Assembly: GCF_019578655.1 (NCBI RefSeq)
Contig: NC_063259.1
Span: forward strand, 21,563,277-21,627,276
Length of the DNA: 64,000 nucleotides
Direction of reading: 5' to 3'
Source: Ricinus communis
Lineage: Eukaryota > Streptophyta > Magnoliopsida > Malpighiales > Euphorbiaceae
Shown: one piece after another, positions 38,501-53,500 of the stretch
Position numbering within the stretch: the first letter of the stretch is position 1
Layout: the number at the start of each line of letters is the position of its first letter
Position numbers and translations under genes: made by a program
The notes under the pieces: model-generated
Database searches by the model: none
Seen by the model: the letters and a program-made list of their open reading frames with translations, nothing else
What the model was told of the DNA's origin: nothing

Positions 38501-41500
38501 CTTTTCTTCACTCCCATTGTACAGAGCTTTTGAGTAGAATTTGTTAGAAGTTGTATTTATCCCACATCGTCCAATTACTGGGCTGTTATGGTGCATATAT
38601 GTGGATTGGGTACTCTATTCCTTTACTTTTGGGAATGAGTTCTACCCAAGCCCATTTGTCAGAATTCACACTTAAGCTGATCTTTTTTTTTTTTTTTTTG
38701 TAATAAGTACAGAATGGATATGAAATCTTCTGGGTTTAAGTTATATTACACTTCTAAATTAATAGAAAACACATAGGGCTCTTACCCACTTTCTGCATTT
38801 TACCATAAGTAGGATAATCATTTTATATTTATAGGTTTCAATTATTGTTGCCATTACTTTTAAGCCCAACAATTTGGTATTGGATTCTAAAAGGTAATTT
38901 TCTATGGTGACAGCTCCTCCATCAGTCACTAATATTCAAATTGTTGGAGATCTTATTGAAGGAAGTATCATAAAAGGAGTCGCAAAGTACTTTGGGGGAA
39001 GAGAAGGTCCCAGCAAGTTTGAATGGTTACGTGAAAGCAAAGAATCTGGGTTAGTGCGTTCATTTATTTCATGCTCTAAAAGACACTGGGAGAGAGAGTA
39101 GACCAACTTGTTATCTTTATGTGGTTTTTTCTCACATCCTATAATCATTAGAAGATAAACTTCGTCTTAACTTTGATGCTCATATCATTTTGCCTTTGAG
39201 GTCTTCTGTTATTTATTTTTTCGAAACAGTCGGGAAGGTCTTTTTGCTCATTCTCTTGATTTTCATACTGCTCTTGCTTGGTTCATTTTGTTGTTTTCTT
39301 ATGGCAGAGATTTTCAATTGGTTTCAATGGGTACGCCAGAGTATACTCTGACCAAAGAGGATGTAGGCCGACACATAGCTTTTGTTTACATACCGATTAA
39401 TTTCGAAGGTTTGTCGATTACTTCTTTTTCGTTTTTGCTTCTGGGAATGGAACTGCTTGTTTATCTTGCTTTCTCTTAGTTCATCTTATAAACTGTGACA
39501 TCTTGATTACAGGGCAGGAAGGGGAATCTCTATCAATAGTGTCTCCTGTGGTGAAGCAAGGTAAGTGGAAACGACGCTTGCAGTTTTTTTGGGGCTCTGT
39601 TTGGCATGTTGTGATTTTATAGAAGCAACAGTTTCCTCCACATTTTTAGGGCTTATATGACAAATATTTTATAAAACAATACTAAGACATCAAAGAAATT
39701 TAGTTTCCATAATTGATTTTATTCAGCTCTTCTGCAGCTGCAGGTTGATCATCGATTTAAGATTTGGATATTTATATGTTTATTTGAACATTGATTGAAC
39801 TAGAAGTTAATTCCAACACTAATTAGGCAAGCAAGCAGCATTTAGGAGTTAATCTAAATAATGCTCTCTTGGATATCCATTTTATCCCGTGTCTCAACAA
39901 ATGAATTGTGTGGGTTTTGATAGATATTTTAGCCAATACTTTCTTTTGATGCAATTCTTGATAGTGAGATTACCATATGAAATGATTTCTTGATGTGCAA
40001 GTGTTTGCCCATGCATTTACTATCATCTCTTTTGGTAAATGTTGTTTGAGTATCTTTATCATGTCTTTGTGGTTTTATCATTTTGCCATTAACTTCCTCT
40101 TGAAATGATGTCTTTGTCTTTGTTTCCCACATTCTAGCACCTCCAAAAGTGACAAATGTTAAGATTATTGGCGATATGATGGAAAACAGTAAGGTTTCTG
40201 TTACTGGCATTGTTTCGGGAGGAACTGAAAGTTCTAGCAGAGTTCAGTGGTTCAAAACAACTTCTTCAACACTGGATGGTGAGAATGGTCTTGAAGCAGT
40301 AAGTGCATCCAAAATTGCTAAGGTATGTGATGTTTATACCTTGAATATGCAAGTGTAAAGTTGTGAATCAGCTTGTATTTTATGCTTATGCACTCGACAC
40401 ATATTCTTAGTTTAACTTTTGCCTTTTCTAGGCATTCCACACACTTTTTTGAGGCCCTTTATGCTTATATCACTTGAGACATTTTCTTAATGAAGTCTAT
40501 ACCTTGAATATGCACATGTAAACAAAATTATGGATCAGCTTTGGCCTTCTATGCTTTTATATTTGACACATATTCTCAATTGAACTTTCACCTTTTTCAG
40601 GCATTCCGCATACCTCTTGGAGCAGTTGGATACTACATTGTTGCAAAATATACTCCTATGACTCCAGATGGTGAATCTGGCGAATCTGTATATGTTATAT
40701 CTGAAAATGCAGTTGAGAGTGAGTGCATCTCTCTTTTTGCCTTATTACATAGTTGGAATTTGAATCATATGCGAAGAAGCTTCTTTTCCTCGTCTTTCTT
40801 ATGATGGTTTAACACAATCTAGTTTCCTAATTTATAATTTTCTGTCCTTTCCAGCTCTTCCCCCAAGTCTGAATTTCTTATCTATTACTGGTGATTACAC
40901 TGAAGGTGGAATGTTGACAGCATCATATGGCTATATAGGTGGTCATGAAGGAAAAAGTGTGTACAATTGGTATCTTCATGAGGTATTGACTTCAATTGGT
41001 GCATTATGCAGAACTGTTCTTTGACACTCAGTATTGTTTTCTGTGCGCCTGAATCAATGTTGTCTAAATCAGATGGGAAGGCTTTGTTGAGCTGAATTTA
41101 CATGCTTGCTATAACAAATGTGGTTGTACGATGCGGATAAGGAAAAATCAAGAAAAATAAAATTCAAAGAATCAAGAAATTTAGAACTTTGGTTTAATAT
41201 TTATAATTTCAATAACCAAACAGTAATTCTGTAGTTTCCAGCATTTTCTGTGGGGTGTTTCTGTAATTAATAGCTTTTCTGGAAGGGTAGTGAAGTTTAT
41301 TTTAGGTATTTATTTTATTTTAAGTCTGATTTAAGAATTTTAATTGGTTTAGTATTTCCTAGTTAGTATTATCCTAGTTTAGAATTCCTAATCCAAGTAG
41401 TATTAGGATAATTTAGTCCATAAATATCTAGGCTTATAGAGTTTTTTCAGATTCAATAAACAAAAATTTCCTGCAAATAGTTGCTCTAGAATTGTATGTT

Positions 41501-44500
41501 TCAATTCTCTTTAGGTGCGACTCCTAAACCTTTTAAGTGTTCACTCATAGAAGTTTTCTTATATTTTCTTTCTGTCTCTATTTCATATTTGAATTTTTGT
41601 CAAATTAGACCTGATTCAATTTTAAAGTCAAATCAGACCTTAAAATCTTTTTTAAAACCTTTATTTTCCACAAAAATCAACATAGAACTGGTTATCTAAC
41701 TATGTCTTACTTCAATCTTTTAATGATTCAGATAAGGAAAATATCAAGAAAAATAAAATTCAAAGAATCAAAAGATTTAGAATTTTAGTCTAATATTTAT
41801 AATTTCAATACCCAAAGGGTATTTTTGTAGTTTCCAGCTTTCCTTTTTTTGGGACTCTATTTGATTTTAAGTCTGATTTAGGAGGTTTAATTGGTTTATT
41901 ATTTTCTAGTTGGTATTAGTTTGAAACTTTCCTAGTTTAGGATTCCTAGTCTAAGTAGTATTAGGATAGTTTAGTCTATAAATATCTAGGCCTCTAACAA
42001 TTATTATAGGTTTTTTTCAGATTCAATAAATGAAGATTTCTTGCAAAATGTTGTTCTAGTATTTGTATGTCAATTCTCTTTGTGCGACTCTTAAACCTTC
42101 TAATGTTGACCCTTGGAAGTTTTCTTATATTTTCTTTCCTTCCCCTCTATTGCATATCTGAATTTCCGTCAAATCAGACCTGAATTTCAATTTTAAAACC
42201 TTTATTTTTTTGTGAAAATCAATGTAGATAGATTATCTAAATTTGTCCTTCATCAATTTTGGTATAAGAGCTTCAAGATATTTGTGTGCTAAAAACCAAA
42301 CTGGACCAGCTTGTTCAACCGGGAACCAGTGATTAATCCAGTCCGTCGGATTAAACTGGTTTTCTTACATATATTTGTAAAACAAATTATTAAAAAATAA
42401 AGAAAAAATTTGTTATAACACCAAAAATTGAATGAGTTTGTATTTAAGCTCATTAGAACTTGCATTTAAAAGAAACTTAATAATTATTTTAAAAGATTTA
42501 ATGTTTATAATTTATTTCTTACAATTTATATATTTTGTTTTATTATTTTACTTATAGTATATAATTTATTGATATGCATCTATTCAAAATTTGTTAGTTA
42601 ATTATTTAAATTTTAGTATTTGGACTTTATTAAATATTATTAAAAGTTAATAATTTGGTTTATTATACTTACTATTTTTAAAGTATAATAAATAAAATAT
42701 AATCAATTCCATTAGACCGGTTCAAGTTCAACCAGTCAAACCGGTTGAACCAATAAATGACTCTTTGACTGATTCACTCTTCGGTCCAGTTTTTAGAACA
42801 CGATTGAGGCTATGCAAACAAGACATACAAGACATGAAACAACAATTACTGAATTGCGAGATGAATTGACTAATCAGTTAGACACAACAACGAACAAATT
42901 AGAAGCTAGGATGAAACAACTGATGAAAATGTCTTAAGACCAAAATGCTGCCCAAGTAATCCCTCAACTTCCAGTTGCAAGAGTTTATAAGGTGTTACAA
43001 GTTGCATGTAGGAAAGGTGGGGAACATCAACAAATTAGTCAAAACCTACGTAACCAAAAACAAAATATGGCGGGAGATAACAACAAGAAAGTCAAGATAG
43101 ATATCCCGGATTTCAAGGGCGATGTAAATCCAGCAATATTTTCTGACTGGTTAAATAGTATTGAATCTTACTTTGATTGGTATAATATAGTAGACAAACG
43201 AAGAGTGAGGTTTGCCAAGATGAAACTTATGGGTTTTGGCAAAAATATGGTAGGACAATGTTGAGCATGGGTTGCAAAAATCAGGACAACCACCAATAAC
43301 AAGCTGGGGTGATATAAAGGCAAAATTACAAGAAAAATATCTGCCTTATAATTTTCTTGAGAGGTTTTGAGAACATGTTACTAAATCTGTAGTAATTTGA
43401 CACTACTAGTACTTGGGAGAGAAATTAATTAGATGTTGCTTATTCTAATTGGTAATTGAATTAATGCTTATACAGGCTCTTTTTTTTTTTTTGCTTATAA
43501 AACTCAAGAGCAGTCTTTTCTCATCCTGTCCTGTTTTCACTTTGAAAATTTATCATTAGAGTGGAAAGCGAAAAGTTATTCTTGTGATGACTGGAATATA
43601 TCTCACTGCAGTAAGATCCTGATAAGTGACCCAGTGATTAGGATGCTGCATATATTTTGGACCTTAGTAATCAATTGATAGGTTACTCATTTTTAGATTT
43701 CAGGAAAATGTTAAATACCACATCATGCGGTTCTTATTATAGTCATGCGAAAATGAAAATCTAGGTTGTGCTTGTGCAAGACTAATCCTAATCCATTGAC
43801 ACGATTGTACCCTTCTGTGGGCATGTAGTTATCTTTCTCAGATGCTGTTGAATTGTTGAAGGGTACTTTTTCTCAGCTACATTGTTTCCATGATTGTCTT
43901 ATATTACCTTGTATAAATGTTAGATTATGAGATATCAGTAAAAAATTGAACAAATGCAACAACTCTTTTGTGATTTCAGCAATTGATCTACTTCGGTGCT
44001 AGGCGGCTATAACTTTATGAATTTCTCAAGTCATGGATTACAGTGTTAACATAATCTAAGAGACAGCATATTTTGTTAATCCTTTCTCAAAAATGTCATA
44101 TCAATTTGGGAAAATACATTTGACTTTTTGAGCTCCAATCCTAATCTATTTAACATGTCTTTTAACCTTTTTTCTTTATCATTTTTTATTAATTTTGTTC
44201 GGCTACTTTGTATTCTCATCTCTAGTTCTTTTTTCTACATTAATGTTTCATTAAACAGCTTGGTGTTGGTTTCAGCTATGTTCTCTTTGGAAATGCTTAC
44301 ATTTGAAATGCATTTTTTTTTTCTTTCAAAACTTGGAGCGAATTTCATATGATTAGATCTGTTACCAAATGAGAGACCCATTTCTGCAGTTAGCTTTTCT
44401 TATTGCTATAGATGTCTTAGTATGCGTGATATGTCTCTTGTGTGCTTAAATGTCAATATAATCATGATTTTCTTTAAATTCCTCTATCTTTTTGTTTAGG

Positions 44501-47500
44501 ATTAGTTCAAATACCTTGACTTTCTGAGGCTGAAGGAGCACACCTTTGAATATGGTTATCTGGGACAATATGTTCTATTTTTGTACCTTAAATAGAGAAT
44601 TTATTGGATATTCTAACATTGGATATTTCACAAACACATATGGGCTCAAATGTTGGTTGGAATTTGCAGGCTGAAACAGATTCTGGTACTCTGATACCTG
44701 AGGGTTCTGGAGTTCTTCAGTATCGTATTATTGGGGATGCAATTGGTAAGTTCATATCCTTCCAATGTGTCCCTGTCCGTGACGATGGCATAGTAGGTGA
44801 GCCAAGAACTTGCATGGGACAGGAGCGAGTTCGACCTGGTAAATTCTCATGTCTGGGAATTCATTTTTTGTTAATGACAAAATTTTTACATGTTTACAGA
44901 TTAGGTAGATAAAGTTAATGAAAATCTTATCAGTAATTCACAGTCATTACTCAAATTTGGATATTTGACTGTTCAGGGAAAAGCATGTCATTTTAGCAGT
45001 ATTGATCATCCACAGTTATTTTCTCACCTAAAGTTGGTGTGTCAGAGGCATATAATTTTCTAGCTGTTTCTGTAAGCAGTTCATTTCATTGATGCTTGCT
45101 GTGTGTGTTAGCCAAATCTTAACATGCAAACTCGCTGCTAGTTAGAAATATTACTCTAGCACTGTTAACAGTATATTCTGCAAAATAAGCATTTAAGAAT
45201 AGTTAAGTAGACTCGAATGGAAAATAAAATAATAGATGCTGTCATTGCAGATTATTCAGGACCATTTTGTTTCTCCCCCTTTTTCGGGAAATGCTGAGAA
45301 TAGAGGGAAAGAAAACACGAGCAAAAGATCAAGATTACAATTATATCCTCATCCATTACTAAGCATAAGATTAAGTATTGGGTAAAATTGTAGACTTCTT
45401 TGAGAGTACGACAAAAGTTATTATCTACTGTTCATTCTCTCTCCAAATTGGAGTGAGTTTTAATCGGGTTCTAGGGTTAAGCTTCCCTATTCATTATTCA
45501 TTCCTTAACCTTTTTCGAATCTTTTCAGACAAGGAAAAGGTCCATCCACGATGTTCCTATCTTTCCCCCACTCTCACACAAGCTGTTAAACCATAATTAG
45601 ATATTTTGCTCATGGAATGTTGTAGTTCAGTGAGATGAATACTCTATTTCAAAAATTCTGATGGTTGTATATTTAACCTGTTCGGCATGGATATGTGCCT
45701 GCTGTCATAAATGCTTTCTATTTTTTTCATAAAAAAATCATTTCTTATGCAATGTGGTTTTTCATTATTAGGAAGTCCAAGGCTGCTTTCTCTACAAATA
45801 GTTGGAACTGCTGTTGAAGGAACTGCATTAAGTGTTGACAAAAAGTATTGGGGAGGTGACGAAGGAGATTCAGTTTTCCGTTGGTTTCGGGTACTTAATG
45901 CTCTCAATCTTACAAAGTAGGACTAAACAATTTGAAAGTGACATTGCCAAGTACAGAACGTTAATGTCATTTATTAGCTATTTGGATGCTACAACAAAAG
46001 GAAACAAATGTTTCTTAAAGTCTGGTTTGCCTATAATTATACTCAACCCAATCTGTTACAAACTGATAATTAGTTTCTACTTGTGCAGACTAGTTCAGAT
46101 GGCAATCAAAGTGAAATACGTGGTGCTACTGCCGCATTGTACATGCTTTCAATTGATGATATTGGATTCTTTGTTTCAGTTTCATGTGAGCCTGTTAGGA
46201 GAGATTGGGCTCGTGGCCCTATTGTTGTTTCTGAACAGATCGGCCCTATCATACCTGGTATAAAGTTGATTTTCCCCAAATTTTCTATGTGAAGTGATTT
46301 AGTCAGTGATCATATTGTTGTATACATATATTAAAGACACAATGGTGTACATCTTATTTTTATGCAGGCCCTCCAACTTGTCAGTCGTTAGAGTTTCTGG
46401 GATCTATGATGGAAGGACAACGTCTGAGCTTTGTTGCTTCTTACAGTGGAGGGTGAGACTTAGTGGAGAATCTTAGACATTTCTTGAAACTTATAGCCTT
46501 TCTGTTTTAACACACTCCTGATACTGAAGCAATTCTGTGATTCAGGGAGAGGGGAAATTGTTTCCATGAATGGTTTAGAGTGAAAAGTGATGGTGTGAGA
46601 GAGAAATTAAGCGCTGATGGTAGGTTTTGTCGATTTTCTGAAGTTAAGTTCCTGTCTGCAAGTTTTCTTGTTGGAATTAGTGGATTGAATGGTTGAATTC
46701 TTTATACAGAGTTTTTGGATTTGAAATTGGAGGATGTTGGAAAAAGTATCGGACTTGTTTACACTCCAACACGGAAAGATGGTGTAAAAGGAAATCCTAG
46801 GACCATAAAGTCCAATATGATCGCACCAGGTGGGTTGTATTCCATAACTTCACATGTATTTATGCAGATTAAACTCATAATTATATTGGCATTCTCATAT
46901 TTAATTAGGTACACGAGTCTGCTGATTATTAAGAGACATCTATTTCTTCTTTAATGCTAAAAGTTAAGACACGGTTATTACGTTTTTTTTTTTTTTTTTT
47001 TGGTTTTTTTTTGGAATCAAGGGCTCTGCTAGACTAGGATCTTTAAATCTTGCTGGAATACTTGCATCGTTGTCATGTTTATGAGATTATTTCCAAGTGC
47101 ATAAAGGCAGTCTTTTCTCTAGGACGAGCTTCATTTATATTTATCATTGCTTTGTGAATCGGAATTAGTACTACAGTAACTTTCTTACATGCTCCTTGGT
47201 TACTAGTTGCTAGTGTCATGAATCATCAGTTATTCAGTTTCTTGCTCCTTGGTTACTGATCGCCAAAATAGCGGTTTTAGAATTTAGAAAATATGCTACT
47301 TTTAAGACATTTTGGACACAATCTCAGTTACCATGTTAGTCATGCAATCATCCTAAAGGTTTTAGGAAATAGGCCAATGATCTGTACTAGGCTAATATGC
47401 TAGTAATTGTGTAGCGTCCAATTTTCATGGTTAACATTTCCTGCTTTTATATATAAATTTTTTCATTTGTGGTGATTTATAGTGATGTTGCTTTTAATAA

Positions 47501-50500
47501 TTGATCTTTTTCATTTTTTCAATTTTCCATTTAAATATTTATTATTGAAGCAAGTGAATCTTATTCATATCTTTATCTTCTTTTCATCATTGATTTTCTA
47601 TAGTAATATCCTTGTTTTATAACACTGCCATTGGATTCATGGTTAATCCCCATGTTTATATTTCTAACAGCGGATCCTGTGGGACTGGAACTCGTGATCC
47701 CTAACTGCTTTGAGGACAAGGAAGTGGTCCCTCAAAAAACATACTTTGGCGGACAAGAGGGAGTTGGAGAGTATATTTGGTACAGATCAAAGAACAAGCT
47801 ACACGATTCTGCATTGATGGATATATGTAATGCCGGTGATGATGTTGTCTTATGTAGTAAATCATTGTAAGTACTAATATATTTCTGGTACTTGTTTTCA
47901 AAAATTTTCTCGATTTAACTCTAATCTCCTGAAGATTTGTGCTTCCCTGGCAGGACATATACTCCATCACTTGAGGATGTGGACTTTTACTTGGCCTTGT
48001 ATTGGTTGCCCACTCGTGCAGACAGCAAATGTGGAAAACCATTAGTTGCAATCTCTGATTCTCCTGTTAAGCCAGGTATCATCTTCTGATTTTCTACTTC
48101 CATATTTTTCTTGGAGAAAATGGTAAGTTTGCTCCTTTGCAAAAGATTATGGGTTTTATTTGGGGAAAAACACCTCTTTGCAAAATGCCCCAAAACCCCC
48201 AAATTCCTGTGCAAAGTAGAGAGCCTCGTGCTCTATGGATACCCATGTAGTGGTTGGCAAGAAGTTTGCTTTTTAAACAGCCTTAACTAAAATGCCACTG
48301 AACTTCTATTAGGCTGTTGAAACCTTTCTGTGGAGAATTCTATTTTCTATTTGGGCGCTCATTAATTTTCATATGTTTGGAAGTCTATGAAACATTTTTC
48401 CTATGTTTGCTGTATTTTAGTCCTTTTTGAGCCATGATATGGAAGATTCATTTACTCGATAATTTTCTATACCAAGATAATTCAATTTTTAATATTTTTC
48501 CATCATGAATTTTGCTCTTTAACATGTTTGAAGTTAAATAATGTGGCAGGTCTTCCAGTTGTTTCTGATGTTCGAGTAAAGGAGTTGTCTTTTGGTATGT
48601 ATTCTGGAGAGGGAAAGTACTTTGGTGGCTATGAAGGATCAAGCCTCTTCAGCTGGTATAGAGAAACTAATGAGGGGACCATCGTTCTTATTGATGAGAG
48701 TAACTCTAAAACTTATGAAGTCACAGATGCGGATTATAATTGCCACTTGTTGTTCGGGTGCCTGTTCTAACTATTTCATGTTATTGCATCTTAAACTACT
48801 TTTCCGTTGGGGTGCCAAACTTTTTTCTGCATTTCATGGTTTGTTTGTTTGCATTTAATATTGTAGACTTCTGATTATTAAGGTATTATTCCATTTGTAT
48901 TAAGAAGTCCAACTAGTTTTACCTATTTAGATTTATATGTTCATATGTTTCTCATAGGTACACACCAGTTCGTTCAGATTCACTTGTGGGCGAACTCAAA
49001 TTGTCTGAGCCTACTGGAATTATTCTCCCAGGTGATCAATTACTTTTGGAAATTTTGTGGGTAATGTTCATGTGTTTCTTATAGGTGTTTATTGTACTTA
49101 TCCCTTGGGTTTATGAGTATAAACTCTTAGGCTAGCCGAACTTTTTACTGGTGATACCCGACTTGTGAATTTCTGTTAGCATGTTGATCCACTATAGTGT
49201 ATTGATCAAACTGCTAATTATGTGGAGAAAATTAAAGATGGTCATGATATGTGGAATGCAAGTTCAACTAGCAGTGAACTAAAAGTTATCTTCCGAATCT
49301 TTTCAGATGCTCTGAAGTCTGAATATGACTAATTGCTATCTGTTTTTGTTAACTGAAGCCAACCTTTTATACTCTTAGTATGACTGGACTTGGGCAAAAA
49401 ACTAGGGGTGGATGGCTAGGTTTCTTATTCTTAATATAAGAGTCGATTGGTTTTAGAATTAAAAAACGAAATGCCCTCCTAACACTTTACTGTGTACTAT
49501 TATCTGTTGCTTTGGTCCTCTTGGCTAGATTAATTCTTTTCAGCATCAGACTGATCTAAAGCTAGTTTTGGATCCTAAAGCTTAGCAAGAGTGACACATG
49601 CATATTAAGGCGGTGGTCTTTTGTCGCAACAATAACCTCTTAGCCTCAGAGCACTTGTCATGAGCAGGACCTCTAGTGCTCATCTGTAGGCAAATTAAAA
49701 ATAATGTGCATGTTTTAAATATCTTCTTCCTTAGAGCATTTTCCCTCTGCTTATACTTCTCTGGCATCTACTTTAGCTTATATGACTTGGATACACTTAC
49801 TTATGCTTAGCAAAAATTTAATGCTGGTGTGCAAGAGTGGCATATACATTTTAAGTTTGCAAGAATGGGCGTCATATTATTCTCCCTTGTGCATAATTAA
49901 TTAAAATGGGCATAGAATTTTTATTTTATCCATTGACGATACTTACCTTATTGTCTTCTTTGCTTTACATTTTTGATAACCATTTGAAAGCTCACATGAT
50001 ATAGACTAGATTACTGGAAAATATGTAGAGATTTCCTAGAACTTAAGCCATGTAATAAAGCTAAGTACTGTTACTTATATCGAATTTGATCTTGATTTCT
50101 TACTCAGAACTTCCAAGAGTGGAAATGCTTGCTCTCACTGGAAAGGCAATAGAACGCGATGTTCTCACTGCTGTTGAAGTTATACCCAAGAGTGCAGCTC
50201 AACAATCTGTCTGGAGCAAGTACAAGAAGGATGTCAAATATCAATGGTGAAATGCTAACTCTTAGCCTATTTCATGGTTTACTGTTTTTGCTAAATGCTT
50301 TAGTATTAAGAGTTTTTCTCTTACAACTTTAGGAGGAAATTTTTTCTTATTTTTGTATCTGCTAGTGAATGTAATGAGAGCATTCAGTTAGTGTAATTAT
50401 CTTTGGTTAAACTTGTAATTGCACACAGTTAGATGGCTGTATTTATTTGAAAGTGTGGAATTACCTGATAAAGTCAGAAATCTACCATGTGCCTTAGGAG

Positions 50501-53500
50501 TTCTTTCATAGGTTCATTAGCAATTGCCACTTTATTGCTTCCCTTACTTGATACAATGATGCTGCAGGTTCTCTTCATCTGTAATTGGGGACATAGACTC
50601 CTTTGAGCCCTTACCGGCACAACGTTCTTGCTCTTACAAGGTGCGACTGGAGGACATTGGTAGATGCTTGAGATGTGAATGCATTGTGACTGATGTGTTT
50701 GGAAGGTCAAGTGAGCTGGCATATGCTGAGACTGCTGCTGTATTGCCAGGTGTTTTGTTGTATGCTTGCAGCCTGTTAGCTCAATGATTATCCTTTTGTT
50801 TAGATAGTTGGAAATTATTGCATTTCTTTTACCACTGATTGGTGTGGAATGTTGTGCCACTGTTGAATGTGTAAATTGGAATCTTCAGTTTCATTCTGAC
50901 ATTCTAGATTCCATTTACCACAATCCATGTGCTTTTAGTTATTCTCCTTATGTCGTTCTGAGATTTAATTAACTTTTCCATGTCCATTTCCAGACCGCAA
51001 ATCTCTTATATGCAAGTATGTAATTCTACAATTGCAATTCCTTTATTGTTGTTTATTTAAATTATAAACAAGTGTTTGCATCTTTTTTATTTTTCCTATC
51101 CTTCAACTAAACAAAAATTGTACTTCTATGAATAATCAATCCATTCGGGTAGACTGTATGAGCAAATACTTTTTCTCTTTTTCTACTTTCATTGTCTTCT
51201 TTCTTGTTAATGATGGGTCTTGGTTCTTTCCTTGGATTTTCCATGCAACATATAAACTAGATGCTATATGGGGTTTGAAGACTATAATTGTCGGGTTTTC
51301 TTTAGATTTATTTTTCTTTTTTGGTGTCCTTATTTCTTCTATAGGGAAGCATGTGTTCCTTTATATGTTGGTTCTAGGGTTCCTTGTCAATTAATTAATG
51401 AATTATTGTTTTATCTTCAGGGATTCCTAAAATAGATAAATTAGAGATCGAGGGACGGGGTTTTCACACCAACTTATATGCTGTTCGAGGCATTTACAGT
51501 GGAGGAAAGGAGGGAAAAAGTAGAATACAGTGGCTCAGATCAATGGTTGGTAGTCCTGATCTGATCTCAATACAAGGTATGTTAAACAACATTTTGAATT
51601 GTTCTTCAGCAACTGTGAAGTTTCTATAGCAAATGCTGTTCTTCAAGTGTTTATTATTGTTTAACAAATTGATGATTTATATTAGTAGTTTATTTTGAAT
51701 GTCAATAGCTTGCATAATAAAGATACAACTAAATTAGCCTGGTTTTCCATGTTTTTGAATATTTGACTCCAAAAAAGTGAATTGGCATTGCAGGAGAAGT
51801 GGGAAGGATGTATGAAGCTAATGTAGATGATGTAGGGTACAGATTGGTGGCTATTTATACTCCTGTGAGAGAAGATGGTGTTGAAGGGCAGCCGGTGTCT
51901 GCGTCAACAGAGCCAATTGCTGTTGGTAAGAGGAATCCCTTATCCTACTGATTCTTTACCTTTTTTTTTTTTTCAAAAAAATTTCAGTTTTATTTTGTTT
52001 GACTTCAACTGATTTGGAAAACTTTGGCTCATTTAAAATTCTAGATGATGCTTTGCTAAACAACTGGGAATGAAGCTTTCTTTGGTCACATGATTAGTTG
52101 CCCTGATTCTTGTAGTACCAAGGGACACTTAAATTTCCACTACACAGAGACAAACACTCATGTTTCTATATGATATTTGAAAATTTTGGTATCAAAGAAA
52201 GATTTAGAACAAAGATGTTCATATGAAATATCCATGGCGTCACTTCAGATGACTTTTACACAGCAGAATGCATTTTACAATTACTACTTCAAGGGATAAC
52301 CAAGCTCATAAATATTTTTAAAAGTCAGGACCTGAATGATCTCAGCCTGAAAACCATCTGGAAGAGTTTGGTTTGTCTCTAGCTGCAACTGTGCTTCCCA
52401 TGCTTCTTTATTGGATACCCAACTTTTAGTTCATTCCTTTGTATTTGTGGAGATAAGAAATTATTCTCTTAATTAACCATTATTTAATCAACTTTAGCTT
52501 CTATTTTCCTACCATATTAATCATCAGATCTAAAAACATATGAGCTAAAAGTTGAAATCCTATAAGGTTCTCTTTTTGTTTCTTATTAATGAGGCTAAAG
52601 CAGATAGGACAAGGAATCAAACTAGCATGTCAAATTAATTCATGATTAAACAAAATTTCGCTGGAGTTATTTTATTTTTCTACAAGGACCAGCCATTGCA
52701 ACATTTGTGCATTCCATACTTTGTACTTTTATTACCTTTTCTTTGATTTTCCTTCTCTTATTTTGCCTATGCGATAAGTTTTATGATTGTAAAAGTCCTG
52801 TTTGAAAATCGAAGTTCTGTTTCTCTTTGGCATGATTACTTACAGAGCCTGATGTTCTTAAAGAAGTGAAGCAGAAGCTTGAACTTGGATCTGTGAAGTT
52901 TGAGGTCTGTATAATTTGGTTTTATCAAGTTTTCTTTGATTTTTTCTAATCTTTTCTATTATTTCTTTGGGCTACAGGAACAGGGACATAAATATACGAG
53001 CTAAGATGTCTAAACTATCATTTCATTCTGTTAAAGGACAAAAAGGGGTGTCCTTATATTAATAATTCTTTTAGCTTCTCTAGTGCTAATGATAGTTGTG
53101 CTTTAAGTTTTTGGATGAATCTATACTAGATCTGTTTTACAGAGAAGAAAGTGAAAGAAAGTGAAAAAAAAAAAAGAAGAGGGAAGGGGGAGAGTCAAAG
53201 GGTTAGGATGTTATGCCAATCACTCCATGCTGTGCTTGTCCTGATAAATGGTCAAATTTCTTATGATCTTAGATGATCAAGGGGGATGCCTTGACCAATG
53301 TGCACAGGAGGGAAAGAAGGGTTGCTTCAACTTTTTGGTTGTTTGACCCAATCTGTAAGCGGTAACATGCTTGCTATCCAAGAGATCGAGTCTTGATAGA
53401 ATCTTGAGACCTAGATGCATGCAGGTTGTTATACACTAGGACTTGTTCTTATCATGTGAAGCAAGTGCATTCCAGTGCGTTTCTTGTACTGTTTCTGCAG

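Larger units (their letters stand above)
41130..43400 (+). mobile_element. Ty3/gypsy-like LTR retrotransposon relic in AIR9 intron 19
   Basis: Two related LTR-like blocks lie in tandem: about 41135-41700 and 41730-42250. Both contain AAGAAAAATAAAATTCAAAG, a TTTATAATTTCAATA stretch, and later AGATTCAATAAA. Straight after the second lies TGGTATAAGAGC (42260-42271), a one-base-changed tRNA-Met primer site. Past a nested MITE the leader resumes and a gag fragment follows. No protease or polymerase is seen, so the element is 3'-truncated and dead. Confidence 0.7.
37014..51925 (+). other. AIR9: A9 repeat array of AIR9 (exons 10-33)
   Basis: Eleven modules of about 90-110 aa. The consensus visible by eye opens with a Pro-rich start, GD.IEG, then YFGG.EG...F.W.R, and after an internal intron D.VG..I.F.YTP...DG..GE. 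Module starts are exons 10, 12, 14, 17, 19, 21, 23, 26, 28, 30 and 32. The first module is divergent and lacks the GG.EG turn. The fold is probably Ig-like beta-sandwich (inference). The count of eleven agrees with the number reported for Arabidopsis AIR9. Confidence 0.85.
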
